From: Zerene cesonia
Taxonomy: Eukaryota; Arthropoda; Insecta; Lepidoptera; Pieridae
Length of the DNA: 64,000 bases
NCBI RefSeq assembly: GCF_012273895.1
Contig: NC_052108.1
Coordinates: forward strand, 5,642,001-5,706,000
Direction of reading: 5' to 3'
Program-made: the position numbers and the translations under genes
Notes under the pieces: model-generated
Seen by the model: only the letters and a program-made list of their open reading frames with translations
What the model was told of the DNA's origin: nothing
Databases searched by the model: none
Shown here: piece by piece, positions 24,500-37,263 of the stretch
Numbering within the stretch: position 1 is the first letter of the stretch
Layout of the letters: each line of letters opens with the position of its first letter

Positions 24500-27219
24500 A
24501 TACTAAGGAGCCCATTGATCAGAAACCTGAGTTGACTCAAGAACAAAAGATGTTGAGATTTTTGGAACAACATCAACAACAACAACAGCAGCAACACCAA
24601 CAACAGCAACAACAACAACAGCAACAGCTTTCGCAGCAATCAATGCAACAATCTTCGAGCGAGAAAGACGAAGAAGAAGTAACGGGATCGCACACATGTC
24701 CGTATTGCAATTTTAGTTGTGATAGTGAAAGCAAACTTCACGCTCACGTAAACTCTATTCATAGCGATACAGCGCGGCATTTTATTTGTCCTTTATGCCA
24801 AGACGCCTTCAAGGACCGACCTGCGCTTGAACGACATGTAATGCAAATCCATTCCGTAAACTCTGAAGGTCTACAACGCCTTCTTCTCTTAGTAGACCAA
24901 AGCCATTGGTTGAATGGCGGTGCACAAACGCAACGAGAAGATTCAAGGCAAGGCGAAGAAGATCGCGAGATTTCATCTCCACGCTCAGAGGGCAGTGTGG
25001 ACGGAGAGACAGAGCGATGCTCGACTTGTAACAGAACATTCCGCAACGTCGACGAACTCTGTCATCATCAAAACGAGTCAGGGCATTTAGAATTGAAACA
25101 AACACCGCAAGGTCCTGGTTACGTTTGTTGGAAGAAAGGATGTAATCGATATTTTGAAGCGGCTCATGCCCTACAGAATCACTTTAAAGAAGCTCATGCG
25201 CGCAATTCCATTGCAAACATGTCGGTATCGGAGAAACACGTTTACAAGTACCGTTGTAATCAATGTAGTCTCGCATTCAAAACAGTTGAAAAGCTTCAAC
25301 TGCATTCACAATATCATGTTATCCGCGACGCTACTAAATGTGTTTTGTGCGGACGCAGCTTTAGATCAATACTGGCTCTCCAAAAGCATGTGGAGACTTC
25401 GCATCCTGAACTGTCTGAAGATGAATTATCTGCATTCAAGCGAAGTTTAGCGTCAAATCCCTTATTGCAATCAGGCCAGGGCACCGCTTTAGATCCAGCT
25501 ACGGCTGATCTATTGCGAAAAGAAGCGTTAAGAACACCAGATGATGACCTGGGAGAGTTAGAAGACAGAGATTCGAGTGCCACCGCTGCTGACGAGTCCG
25601 GTCACAATGACGCTGAAAATTCAGATGATTCCATAATTTACAAAGATCAACAATTCTTAGAAGATTACTTGAACTCGCAAGCTATGGCAGAAGATTCTTA
25701 TAATGATCCAAACAGAAAATATAAATGTCACAGATGTAAAGTTGCATTTACAAGGCAATCTTATCTAACGGCACATAATAAGACTCTCTTACATAGAAAA
25801 GGTGAAAAATTAACATATCCTATGGAAAAATACTTAGACCCTAACAGACCGTTCAAATGCGACGTATGCAAAGAATCTTTCACACAGAAAAATATCTTAT
25901 TGGTTCATTATAATAGTGTCAGTCATTTACACAAATTGAAACGGGCAATGCAAGAACAACAAAACAACAACAACCCGCCCGTTTCACCAGGCGCGGGAAC
26001 AGCGCCATCCAATTTAACTCTCACTCCAAAAAGTACGTCGAGTGAAGAGGATGACCGTAAACGATATAAATGCAATATATGCAAAGTGGCTTATACGCAA
26101 GGCAGCACGTTAGACATTCATATGCGATCTGTTTTGCATCAAACACGTGCCGGAAAGTTGCAAGAGCTCGCCGCTGCGGGCCACGTTGACTTGACACGGC
26201 CTTTAGTAGAGCAGCCGGATAGAAACGACCCCGCCAAAATTTTACAAGACGTATTGTCGCCAAAAAATACATCCCCTTCATCTACGAGCAGCGGGGGGCC
26301 GCGTTCCTCACCCCCCGCTCGCCCAGGTAGCCCTCGGTCCCCACGGGCAGGTAGCGCCTCGTGCGAGCGCTGCCACGCGTCATTCCCAACTGGGGAGCTA
26401 CTCGACGCACATCGCGCTACTTTATGTCCGTTTGGCGATGCGCGGGCGCACTCGCCGCTTGGTGACGCAGAAGCAGCCGCTCTCGACGAGATGGTAGCGA
26501 AGGGCAATCCGCCCAAAAGGAACTCGCAAATGTATAAACAACTCTTAGAAACGTTCGGCTTCGATCTCGTCATGCAGTACAATGAGAATCAGCGCCGCAA
26601 ACTGCAAGAGGAGCGTGAGATGGCGCGGGCACCGAGCCCGCCGCCTCCACCGCCTGAGGAGAAGCCCCCGGACAGTGAAACGAAATCGACGTGTCAACAT
26701 TGTAATAAAGAGTTTTCTAGTGTGTTCGTTTTAAAGACTCATTGTGAAGAAGTGCATAAAGATAAGGTTCCTCTCGAGTTTTTGGAACAGTTCGCGGAGC
26801 AATTTAAATCTGAATATGAGAGGAAATCGGGTGCGCCGAACTCGCCGCGGGCTGCATCCCCTGCTCCTCAAGGCGATCGCTCGCCCTCACCCCGTGGTGA
26901 CAGCAATAGCAACTTCAACGAGAACGCGAACGGCTCTGGTGAAGCACAGGCTGGAGCTTTACTTGCCGCACAAGTACAAGAGATGCAGGCAGCCCTCAAC
27001 ATGTTACAATTACAACAGCAGTTAGGTCAACTGCATCCCATGGTGGCCCAGATGCTTTCACTGGGGCTGCCCCTCGGCCTGAACGTTGGGGCCCTCGCAG
27101 CGATGAACCTGCAGCCTCCATTGGTACCGCTAATGTTACCACCTCCGCCATTCGATGCAATGCCGTTTTCACATGACGCCCAATTAAAACAACAACAATT
27201 AATCCAGCAACAACAACAG
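24500..27219 (+). CDS. zfh2: Zinc-finger homeobox protein zfh2/ZFHX3-4 family, coding exon 2 (residues 910-1816)
   Basis: Continues the same protein in frame. A Gln tract (residues 933-952) precedes eleven fingers starting at residues 976, 1006, 1083, 1119 (C-x4-C spacing), 1162, 1190, 1319, 1363, 1434, 1531 and 1641. The one at 1531 is C2HC. YRCNQCSLAFKTVEKLQLHS and CKESFTQKNILLVHYNSVSH are near-identical to the vertebrate ZFHX3/4 blocks as I recall them. LLETFGFDLVMQYNEN at 1591-1606 is the conserved motif that precedes the last finger before homeodomain 1. The exon ends in a Gln-rich run at a clean phase-0 donor 'cag|gtaag'. The homeodomains (three in Drosophila, four in vertebrates) are not in this exon, so the gene is partial here. 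Confidence 0.93.
24568..24627 (+). repeat. Coding CAA/CAG tract (poly-Gln with two His)
   Basis: Twenty codons: eighteen Gln written as mixed CAA and CAG, and two His. The mixed codons limit slippage. It sits near the start of the exon before the finger cluster, where length variation between individuals and species would be expected. Confidence 0.9.
26281..26475 (+). other. zfh2: GC-rich coding insert carrying a C2HC finger
   Basis: Within an otherwise AT-leaning exon this segment is strongly GC-rich and encodes a Ser/Pro/Gly/Arg-rich linker followed by a C-x2-C-x12-H-x4-C unit (residues 1531-1552). In vertebrate ZFHX3 the corresponding stretch, as I recall, is low-complexity and Gln-rich with no finger. 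Whether this finger binds zinc is not shown. Confidence 0.55.
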
Positions 27220-28123
27220 GTAAGATTTTGCAATATATTTCACTCGCTATCCTATGATAATAACCTAGGTAAAATTTCATGATTATTATTAATGAAATAT
27301 ATAATAAACAACGAAGATTTTCTTGTGCTAACATACTTATTAATCTTTCATATACACAATTACCAACCTTTTCACAAAAAAATTACTGTTACTTATTGTT
27401 TAATTATATTAAAATTCAGTTTGTAATTAAGTAATATTTAACATGCATTAATAATTATTAAAATTTCATGATCTATGCACAATTTTTGGCTACTAAACGA
27501 ACAACGACCAATTATAAGTAAATACAAGGGTTATTAAAATAATTTTGTTCATTGTAAGTCGTAAATGACTAACACTTTGGATCAATTTACATACTCGTAT
27601 ATCTAAACTACCATATCAGCCACGTGTCTAAATATTTTCCAAAAATTTACTATTATGTCTTGCAATTTTTACGTACGTGAATAAACAATTAATTGTAACT
27701 AGAAATAAAATTTAACCAATTTTCATACAATTGGAGAGTATTTACGAGAATAATTTTGTTTACTTATACATAATTTTACCACCATATTAGTAAAATGTAA
27801 ATGACTCACCCCAATCACCTGAAGGATGATTTACCTATAAATATATTAAGGTTTTTATACATGAAATATATTATAACTAAGTATTTTATTCAATTATTTA
27901 ATCGTAGTTAGAAAATATACGTACTTACACGTTATAAGATAAGCGTAAGCTGTTTGTCCAAACCAACAGAGGGTCCTTTGTTAGGTGCTAAGGGCCTGGG
28001 TATTATTATCTCTAACAATTACCTTATTCAAACTTACCTGCAATCGTTCATATACGTTAAGAATATTGAGTATCGAGATAACAAATTATGTATAAATGGT
28101 TTGATATGTATAAACTCTTGACA
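27220..28123 (+). other. zfh2: Start of the long second zfh2 intron
   Basis: Begins at GTAAGA. Reading through the donor adds about 20 residues to a TGA at 27280-27282. The remainder is AT-rich with no gene seen. Confidence 0.75.
27303..27308 (+). terminator. Possible intronic poly(A) signal behind coding exon 2
   Basis: AATAAA lies 21 bases after the first in-frame intronic stop (TGA 27280-27282). Use of this site would give a zinc-finger-only protein without homeodomains. Chance occurrence in AT-rich intron cannot be excluded. Confidence 0.22.
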
Positions 28124-28223
28124 NNNNNNNNNNNNNNNNNNNNNNNNNNNNNNNNNNNNNNNNNNNNNNNNNNNNNNNNNNNNNNNNNNNNNNNNNNNNN
28201 NNNNNNNNNNNNNNNNNNNNNNN
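28124..28223. other. Assembly gap, exactly 100 N
   Basis: A round 100-base N run is normally a placeholder for a gap of unknown size. Its right edge is the beginning of a Helitron-like repeat, so the repeat probably broke the assembly. Confidence 0.97.
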
Positions 28224-28412
28224 CTAATATATAAAATTCTCGTGTCACAGTTTTCGTTGCCATACTCCTCCGAAACGGCTTGACCGATTCCTCTGAAATT
28301 TGGTAAGCATATTGGGTAGGTCTGAGAATCGGCCAACATCTATTTTTTATCCCGATATTCCTACGGGATACGGACTTACGCGGGTGAAACCGCGGGGCGC
28401 AGCTAGTGTTAT
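28224..28412 (+). mobile_element. Helitron-like lepidopteran repeat, copy 2
   Basis: Starts at 'ctaatatataaaattctcg', runs through the typical 'cggcttgaccgattcctct' and 'gaaatttggtaagcatatt' blocks, 'tatcccgatattcctacggg', and ends in the terminal hairpin 'gcgggtgaaaccgc' followed by GGGGCGCAGCTAGT. The CTAG end after a hairpin fits a Helitron 3' terminus. No coding capacity. The left end may continue into the gap. Confidence 0.75.
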
Positions 28413-31400
28413 ACAAATTTAGTTGAAAGGGGACGATACAGTCAACGCTTAACTACGGTATGTCAATCGAATGGAAAACGTTCGAAGGCGAGTTGACGTG
28501 CCGACTGAGTCGATTTAGTATTAGCAATCATTAAATTGGAAATAACGCTATATCGGCGATACACCGCTTTTCTTTATAAATATCTCTCACGTGACGGCGG
28601 TGCCGTGACACGAACCTTACGAAACGAAGTAAATATTCAAATAGCGATATAAAAAAGACAAGTTAGGTAGCATTTAAAAAGCTTGTTTGTTTAGACGAAT
28701 CGCTTCCAAACATGACATTATGTGCATGGCGCATCTTGGGATGATGCACGGTTGAATTTTAATACAACGTGATTGGTGTTTGAACTACATTTACCTATAT
28801 ATATGTAATTGCCTACATATTTTGAAGAAGTATAAATGTATCGTTTGAAAAAAAAACAAAGGAAATGTAAAACTCTTATAATTGCTTCAGAAACATGTGC
28901 CATGAGAGGTCATATAAATAAAATATTTAGAATTAATTTAGCGAAATGTTCAATAAACTCAATTCAACATACTAAGTAGGTGTGTAATTAATATTGGTTA
29001 TTTTTAAAGCATCTCTTAAAAAAAAATTCGTATTTAACATCTCAATTCATAACTGTTATATTTATATTGTCATTAATATTAAAATTATCATTAAGCGAAA
29101 TAGTGTTTGTGACATGAAAATACTTTATCCGTTGGTACATTTTCAGAAACCGTATTTAATAGGAATAAAACGATCACATTATTATTATCGTATAACACAA
29201 TGCCTTGATAACAAATACACGTCATATTTTTATGTGCGCATACTGACTTGTACACCCGTTAACTGTACAATTTGCTGTGCCTAAATTAAATCTATTTGAA
29301 TATTCATATAAATCAACATTACCCACATTCTAACAATACTGCATTATCGCCTGCAATTTATTTGCTTATTTATTAAAATTTGTTCCGCGCGTTAATACTT
29401 TTTGATTTCTTTATGCGTGATATGTCTCTCTCTATCGCGGATGCAACTAATAGTTTTATTAGAAAAGGACAAATATATACTAACACGTCGGGGTCATTGT
29501 AACGATTGATTTTTGTCATCGGAATGGAAGTCATTGATAGGTTTTTTAATGGCTTAAAAAAATGGCGACAATGGCGCGCAACCGATGCAGGACGTTATTT
29601 ATTGCCAGTCGTAAATTGTGTTCGAAATTAAATTGATTTTAAATCCCGTTTTCCCTTCTGTCTCTAATGACGTTAGTTATATTTTTCCAAAACGTAATTT
29701 ATATTAGTTCGATGTAATATAAAGCTTAATTTTTGACACCGTGTGTATTAAAATACGACAAAAGGTTAAAGGAGCTTTGTGCAATTTTTTTATTGTTTCA
29801 AACAAAGGGGATTCGAAATAAAACAAAGATGGTATATAAAACTCTTGAATAACACAAAGAAAATCTTCGAGATATCTGTAACCACACTGTCCTGAGGTGC
29901 CAAAGACAATGATAATTGTTCCACATGAAATAGTATTGCCACCGACAAAAGAGGGACGAAAAAAATACATTTTTCATTGTAAGCTATGCCCATTCAGCAC
30001 AGGTGACGTGGGGCGGGCTCGGACAATGACTTGTATCAATGGACGGGCCGTTTGCTAAAAAAATAGTATTCCAGTACAATGGAATTGAAATTAATTAACA
30101 AGGTGGGCGATTTTGTTTGAATTTTGCATTCGAAAATAAAGATTTCACTTGTTTGCAAGATATAGAATATTTAAAAATTAATTTAAACTCTTTTTTGCTT
30201 CAATTATTATTAAACACACACACACAAACTAGTTTTGCGCTCATTAAATATACATATTGGGTGGTTTCTGATACTCATACAATGCATACATTATTTCGGC
30301 TCTTTCAAATTGTTATGGGTCCCTTATGATAAATGCAACATTTTGATTGAGAAATATCCTTTTAATTTCAAATCCTTAGCAAAACAGACTTTTAAAGCAT
30401 TACGATTTTAGCCTTTGAACGTTCTGTTTAGGTACCTACACCCAAACGAAATGAGATATTGACAATTTTATATAACCCCAGAAAATATTTATACTTTTGT
30501 TAAGTAAATATTTAGTTATACTCCTATATTCAAATAGAACAAGAATACTCCAGACTACGATAATATACGCTCCCAAGCCCGGGTGCGAAGTTATCACAAG
30601 AAACGCGTTTATAAAAACAATCGATACAGAGGGGATTAATACATGGATCCATTTAAATAGACAGCTGCTTGCGCGGGCGCATCCACCGTGAAATCGACGC
30701 CGATGACAAAACATGGCCTCCGATGGCAATGATAAAATTGCTTACATGCTTGCAAATTGTCTGAATAACATCTACGCATACTGAATTCCTTTTGTAGCGT
30801 GCTAAATTAATTTGTGTTGTGCATTTATAAAATACGAAACGTCTTTATTGTTTGTTCGTGAGTTTTGCAGTGGCATTATTAATCTAACCTAATCAATATT
30901 CAATCAATTTGTAACTGTATTCTGCTTACATCAAACTAGCGCATATGTTACGTTGCAGTCTGCAGAGTTGACAATAAAATCAGAAGTTATAACCATTCAA
31001 ATAAATTACGCGGTGTAGAAGCAATAGACAAAGCTTTTGTTTCCTGCTCACCAAAAAAAAAAAAAAATTAATCCAAAAACAAAGCCGGTTTTACGTCACA
31101 AACTAAAAATAAAAGGTGCCGTTTGTTCGAGGATTACTTCCCTAAGGCACAACCGCAATATTGTTCGTAAACAATAGCTTCAGGTAGCAATTTTTGCCCA
31201 TCGAAATGACAATTTTATAATTGCGTATCCTACCACGAAATTTCAACGTATTATAGATCTTATTGCCATGTTTTAAGATGCAGTAAACTTTAAAACGTAA
31301 TTTGCTCTCAGTGCGAATTCTGTGAATAGTCAAATCTTTCTGAATGTTTGAACATTAAAAGGTGAGTTTCGCGATCTTGTATTGTATCGTGAATTGTGAT

Positions 31401-34400
31401 AATCCACATAACGTTTAAGACTTATGCGTGTTTATATACAATATCATGAAAAGCCTAAATGAATATTTTGCAGAGCTTACGTTAAGAAAATTATTAGAAT
31501 GATTCATGATAACTTTTTCATCGGAAACCACAGATAACAATTTGTCACCAATATTTGTGGACAATCGTTTATTGCTATGTTAACCAAATAATACTAATCT
31601 CCAACAGTTTTTAGAGCAGGATATTAGAAACGAAGAAAATCAATAATTACCTAGAAGACAACTTGACTTAATTCTGCGAAGTTATTTGGTTTAGATAAGG
31701 TTAGTTTGGTGATGTTAGTTCTACATATCTGAACCGATGACCGAGTCAACAGAACGGCCAATAGACGATATAAATTATAAGAAAATCCATTCCGTCTTTT
31801 AACACGAGCTAAAATGGAAACAACCTTTTGACGCGACTTCGGCAAACTGAGATAAAATAAATATTTTAAGGGTGGCCGGGCCTAAACAAACAGATTGGAG
31901 ATTTGCTGACCGTCGATAGTTTCAATTTAATAAATACCATCATTCTTAATCTTGTTTATGGGGAATTTTCATTATCACACAATCAATATCGTAATATAAT
32001 CGTGGTTTACTTAATTCAATTCTCATCACAAAAATTAAAACGTCATTTTAGTTGAAGTATTAAATGACATGAAATTACACAGCTCAAAATTAAATTAGTA
32101 TGTATGTAGGTACCATGCAAATCAACAACATGTAATGCTTAACACGTAACTGAAGCCCACTACGCAATATCTGCAAGAAGTCACACTTGACAGATCAAAC
32201 ACGCAAGTATTTTTTTAATTTTTTTTAATTATTTTGTTGTACGTAGATGTTGCAAGTAATAATTAATATAAGCAGTGTTGCCCGAAGCGCGGACTCTTAT
32301 CTCGCGACTTATCTCTTGCCTGCTATATTTCTTCATTAAGGACATGCCTCCCGTCATCTTACTGCTCTCGCGGATCGAGAGTAAATACGTAAGTTATGAA
32401 CTTTTAATCCTATTTAAATAAGCTTACAACTCGTGTATTGAATTAGATTGCATCGAACTTATTTTGATGTAAATCTTTGTAGAATAAAAATAAGATGGAC
32501 TTGTGATTGTAGTGGGTAAATTGAATACGAATATTTTATAATATACGTTTAAATAGTTTTTTTTCAATGTATAATAATTCCCGATAAATTTAATTTAAGT
32601 GTATTAATGGAAATATTATAAGAAATATATTAACAATTATCACGACCTTAATTTATGTAGTGGTTAACGCAAAATAATTTCAAGATGTAATTAACCCAAT
32701 CTATATTCTTTGCACAGATATAGCCGTTGAGTGTTCTCAATATAAACACAAGAACAAAAGAAATGTTAATACTAGCAATAATTGTAAATAAAGATTTCTT
32801 TAATCCAGTCCTTGCATTCAGACATGACGCGTGTTTAAATTGAAAACAAAGAGTTTTGAAGACAAATCCTCGGCTTACACTAAAGCTAAAGTGTGCTTTG
32901 AAATAATCACTATTGTTTTTGACGAGTTACAGTTCTTTGTGGTCAAGGAATTATATCTGAGAAATCGTTCACACTAGGCACGTATCAACTAATATATTCA
33001 ATAGATGCTTCCCAGAACCAAAAACAGTAGCATAGACGGAAAGCGAAATAAGTATATTTTTTCCTCAGCACGTGTAAAAACTACATGTAATTTATCAAAT
33101 AAAATGACAGCTTTGAAAGGGCATAATTTTTGAAGAAAAATTGTAAAGAGTATTGTGTTTCATAATTAATGAAGCAAAAGGCTTTCTCGGTAACAAAATA
33201 TTCCCGATCTTAGATTCGGATAGTCATTACTTGTCTCTTTGTGCGACATTCTTCTGCGCCCAGGTGTTCTTATAATTACATTGGATGATGTTGGAAAGGG
33301 ACGACTAGGTGGGTTTTAACGTGTGCTAGAAAACGACAGCGCATCGGCCCTTACGTTGATTGATAACTGTGACAAAAACGTAACAGATGAAAAATAATAA
33401 TTATGAGATCTTTTGTTAAAGGCGTATGAACTAAAATAGGGATGAACATTTGGGCTTTAAAATTTGCTTATTTTTTATTAAATACGATTTTATAGGAGAA
33501 TCAAATACAATGTAGATAGTCTTATAATCGGAGATATTTGAATAAAGGAGATGTTATCATTTATATTTGATAAAATCTAAGGTAGGTTGATTGTTAAGAT
33601 TATTTGCATTGCAAATATCTATTTTTATCACAAAATAAAGAGTTGTTTAATCAACTTCTAAGGTCATATTTCTGTGTATTTCCATTTTATTTATTTTTTC
33701 ATAGTACAATATAATTAATAAATTTATAAATTCAATGATTAATTACAATCATTTTGGCAACCCTAATTTGACCCATCGCCGGCTGCGCAGTTTGCATTCA
33801 TCGAAGCCTAGGTAGACAATAAGCTCAAAGCGTACGCAGGTAGATATTGGATACCAATTTTTATTTACGTTTCATTCGCGCGGGATTATCAAAATACAAC
33901 CTTATGTACCGGGTATAAGGATAGAATTGGTAAGCAAGTACAATATAGGGGAATGAAAAATTTGCAAATTTGTACTTAATTTTTTCAACTTTCATTAGCT
34001 GAGTTCGCGCTTTATGGATCGGGAGGGTTCGACGGACGTGTCGTATTGTTTCGTCAAATACATGAGAAACTTTGTCAATAAAGTTGGGTGGTATTGTTTT
34101 TTTTTCTCATCTTGGTTTAGTTTTCTATCTCAATTTATTTAACTACGTTTTGAGACATCGAATTCAATGAAAAAAAAAAAATATATGATTCAAATACATT
34201 TATGATACAACAAGTAATACTATTTACTGATGATTAATTAGTAAACATTTAAAATTTTTACTGTTTTTTCTATTAAAGAAGAGATCAAACAAATATAATT
34301 AATAAATTAAATATTTGTAAGCAATGGATTAAACTCAATGTCGCTTGTGATTGTATAAAAAATTGTTATTTTATTTAATATTTCAACAATTATTCATAAA

Positions 34401-36263
34401 CCAACTTTTGTCTTAAACAATTTAATTTGGTTAGGATGCGAGCGGATGCGAGCAAGCGCTTTACTTTGTCGGTAATTCACAAAGACCCGTCCCTATACGG
34501 TTTGCTTAACAAGTTATTGCTAATTAAGTTACAGGTATTGCAAATTTAAACTACAAAAGTAAACGCTACTTTAAGATAACATCAGCATAATAAGAAACGT
34601 TAACAGCGGAACGTATCGAGACGTATACGAAAAATTAATTTAATAGATCCCGTCTTTTTGTAACAAAAGGCCATCGAAAGTTTTAAAGATCATTATTTGC
34701 AGAGATTAATTACCTCAAGCGTGGCCCTATCTCCACGACCGATCGATATAGTAAATCAATTTAATCTAATTAAAAGCATTACATGTTTTTTGTTCAGTAA
34801 CGAAACAAGACGAGGTATTAGAAGATGAATCGTGGAGATTAGAAGGTGAGGCTTCGCCGGCGGGTCACCGATCATATCTCTGTGGTACGTCAAACCGTCC
34901 ATCCAATGTCGAGTTTCACTACAAATTATTTATACAGTCTAATTTAATTTAAGTCCCCTGACCTTTAGTTGATGCACTTGGCTCTGGAAAAAACCTCTCG
35001 AAACAGTCCACGTGACTCATGCAAGATTCATGCCTCTTATTGTATTACGCTAGGGACCGAATTAAGTGTCCGACACTGCGATGTTACGCGGATGTTTCTA
35101 GTATAATTTCGTATTACAAATTGTCTATTGTGAGTCTGATAAATGTATAATGAACTGAATCTGGGCGATTGTGAAGTGAATCGATATGATTGCGAAATAA
35201 TGTTCGGTATTACCTTTGCTGTATAATGCTTTCAGCTTTATGGGATCGTTTTTCATGAATTGTTAGTAGAAATAAACTATGAATTATTTTTCTTTATAAT
35301 AACTTTATACTCCACCTATAAGATTATAGTCCTTACTCAGTGGTTTATGGAAATGTTGCAAGTAAAATGTTCAAGCAATGTGTGTTATATGTTATGAGCT
35401 TGTCTATATTAGAGTACTTTTTAGTAGTGACTTGAGGATGTGTTGGCCTTGCAAGCGTCTCGCCACGCAGTCTACGGCGGAAGTTTACGACCGACCGCCA
35501 GCCACTTTTATTGGCTACCTCGCATCGAAGCCTCCTCACAGCCTCCCATTCACTCCAAGAAATACACTTTTTTATTGCTCTGTCACTTGGGTAATTTATT
35601 GACAATGAACACACGTGCATTTCTATTAATATTTTATGTCGCGCGAGTTTTTATGCGGCCGCGTCCGAGCTATTGTTGGTCAGGACGAGCAGTTTGTTTT
35701 ATGTCCACTCGAAAACATTTAATTGATGGTATTCAAATTTATCATATTACATCACTCTTGAACACAAAACACGATCGTTATGTCAAGCTAAAAACCATTA
35801 TATATGTTCCATAAGTACATGTGAATAATACATGTTTATTCAAGAGATGAATTGAATAAAGATGGGCGTTTTTGCGTCATCAACATTGTAGGTAAATTAA
35901 AGACTCTTTGTTTCTCTATTTATGGGATTTAAGGAACGGCATGTGTCCCGCTAATTACAGTTTTTAATGTTAATCGAATGATCGTATGACTGACACCAGG
36001 CACATAAAGTATGCTCCTGTCGCCGTAAAAGTCTCGTGTGGTTTTTCATCGTCTGACGTGCGGACTTTCGAAATTGTATCCGAAATAATGACAATTCTTT
36101 CCAGCCACAGCTTCTCCATAGACGGCGAGGACGACTCACATTACATATAACTTATTTAAAGGTTTGTGGGAACTTTCGTTTTTAAAGATAGGTATAGATT
36201 TCGATTATTGTACACGTTTTACATTTCCACAGCTGACATACACATCCACATTCTTAATCTATT
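28413..36263. other. Intron-like AT-rich DNA, no gene seen
   Basis: About 7.8 kb with no frame that I can relate to a protein. The longest (35440-35814, 124 codons, +) crosses a GC-richer patch at 35440-35700 that is also open on the minus strand; its product has no recognisable domain. A short CA run is at 30222-30233. No homeodomain-encoding sequence was noticed. Confidence 0.55.
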
Positions 36264-37263
36264 NNNNNNNNNNNNNNNNNNNNNNNNNNNNNNNNNNNNN
36301 NNNNNNNNNNNNNNNNNNNNNNNNNNNNNNNNNNNNNNNNNNNNNNNNNNNNNNNNNNNNNNNNNNNNNNNNNNNNNNNNNNNNNNNNNNNNNNNNNNNN
36401 NNNNNNNNNNNNNNNNNNNNNNNNNNNNNNNNNNNNNNNNNNNNNNNNNNNNNNNNNNNNNNNNNNNNNNNNNNNNNNNNNNNNNNNNNNNNNNNNNNNN
36501 NNNNNNNNNNNNNNNNNNNNNNNNNNNNNNNNNNNNNNNNNNNNNNNNNNNNNNNNNNNNNNNNNNNNNNNNNNNNNNNNNNNNNNNNNNNNNNNNNNNN
36601 NNNNNNNNNNNNNNNNNNNNNNNNNNNNNNNNNNNNNNNNNNNNNNNNNNNNNNNNNNNNNNNNNNNNNNNNNNNNNNNNNNNNNNNNNNNNNNNNNNNN
36701 NNNNNNNNNNNNNNNNNNNNNNNNNNNNNNNNNNNNNNNNNNNNNNNNNNNNNNNNNNNNNNNNNNNNNNNNNNNNNNNNNNNNNNNNNNNNNNNNNNNN
36801 NNNNNNNNNNNNNNNNNNNNNNNNNNNNNNNNNNNNNNNNNNNNNNNNNNNNNNNNNNNNNNNNNNNNNNNNNNNNNNNNNNNNNNNNNNNNNNNNNNNN
36901 NNNNNNNNNNNNNNNNNNNNNNNNNNNNNNNNNNNNNNNNNNNNNNNNNNNNNNNNNNNNNNNNNNNNNNNNNNNNNNNNNNNNNNNNNNNNNNNNNNNN
37001 NNNNNNNNNNNNNNNNNNNNNNNNNNNNNNNNNNNNNNNNNNNNNNNNNNNNNNNNNNNNNNNNNNNNNNNNNNNNNNNNNNNNNNNNNNNNNNNNNNNN
37101 NNNNNNNNNNNNNNNNNNNNNNNNNNNNNNNNNNNNNNNNNNNNNNNNNNNNNNNNNNNNNNNNNNNNNNNNNNNNNNNNNNNNNNNNNNNNNNNNNNNN
37201 NNNNNNNNNNNNNNNNNNNNNNNNNNNNNNNNNNNNNNNNNNNNNNNNNNNNNNNNNNNNNNN
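36264..37263. other. Assembly gap, exactly 1000 N
   Basis: A round 1000-base N run; the true length is unknown. The flanks do not match each other. A zfh2 exon hidden here cannot be excluded. Confidence 0.97.

Noticed and set aside
26139..26582. 147-codon minus-strand frame
   Set aside because: Lies entirely antisense to zfh2 exon 2 over its GC-rich part, where stops are rare; no recognisable domain.
35440..35814. 124-codon plus-strand frame
   Set aside because: No recognisable domain, region equally open on the minus strand, no splice or promoter context; likely chance in a GC-richer patch.
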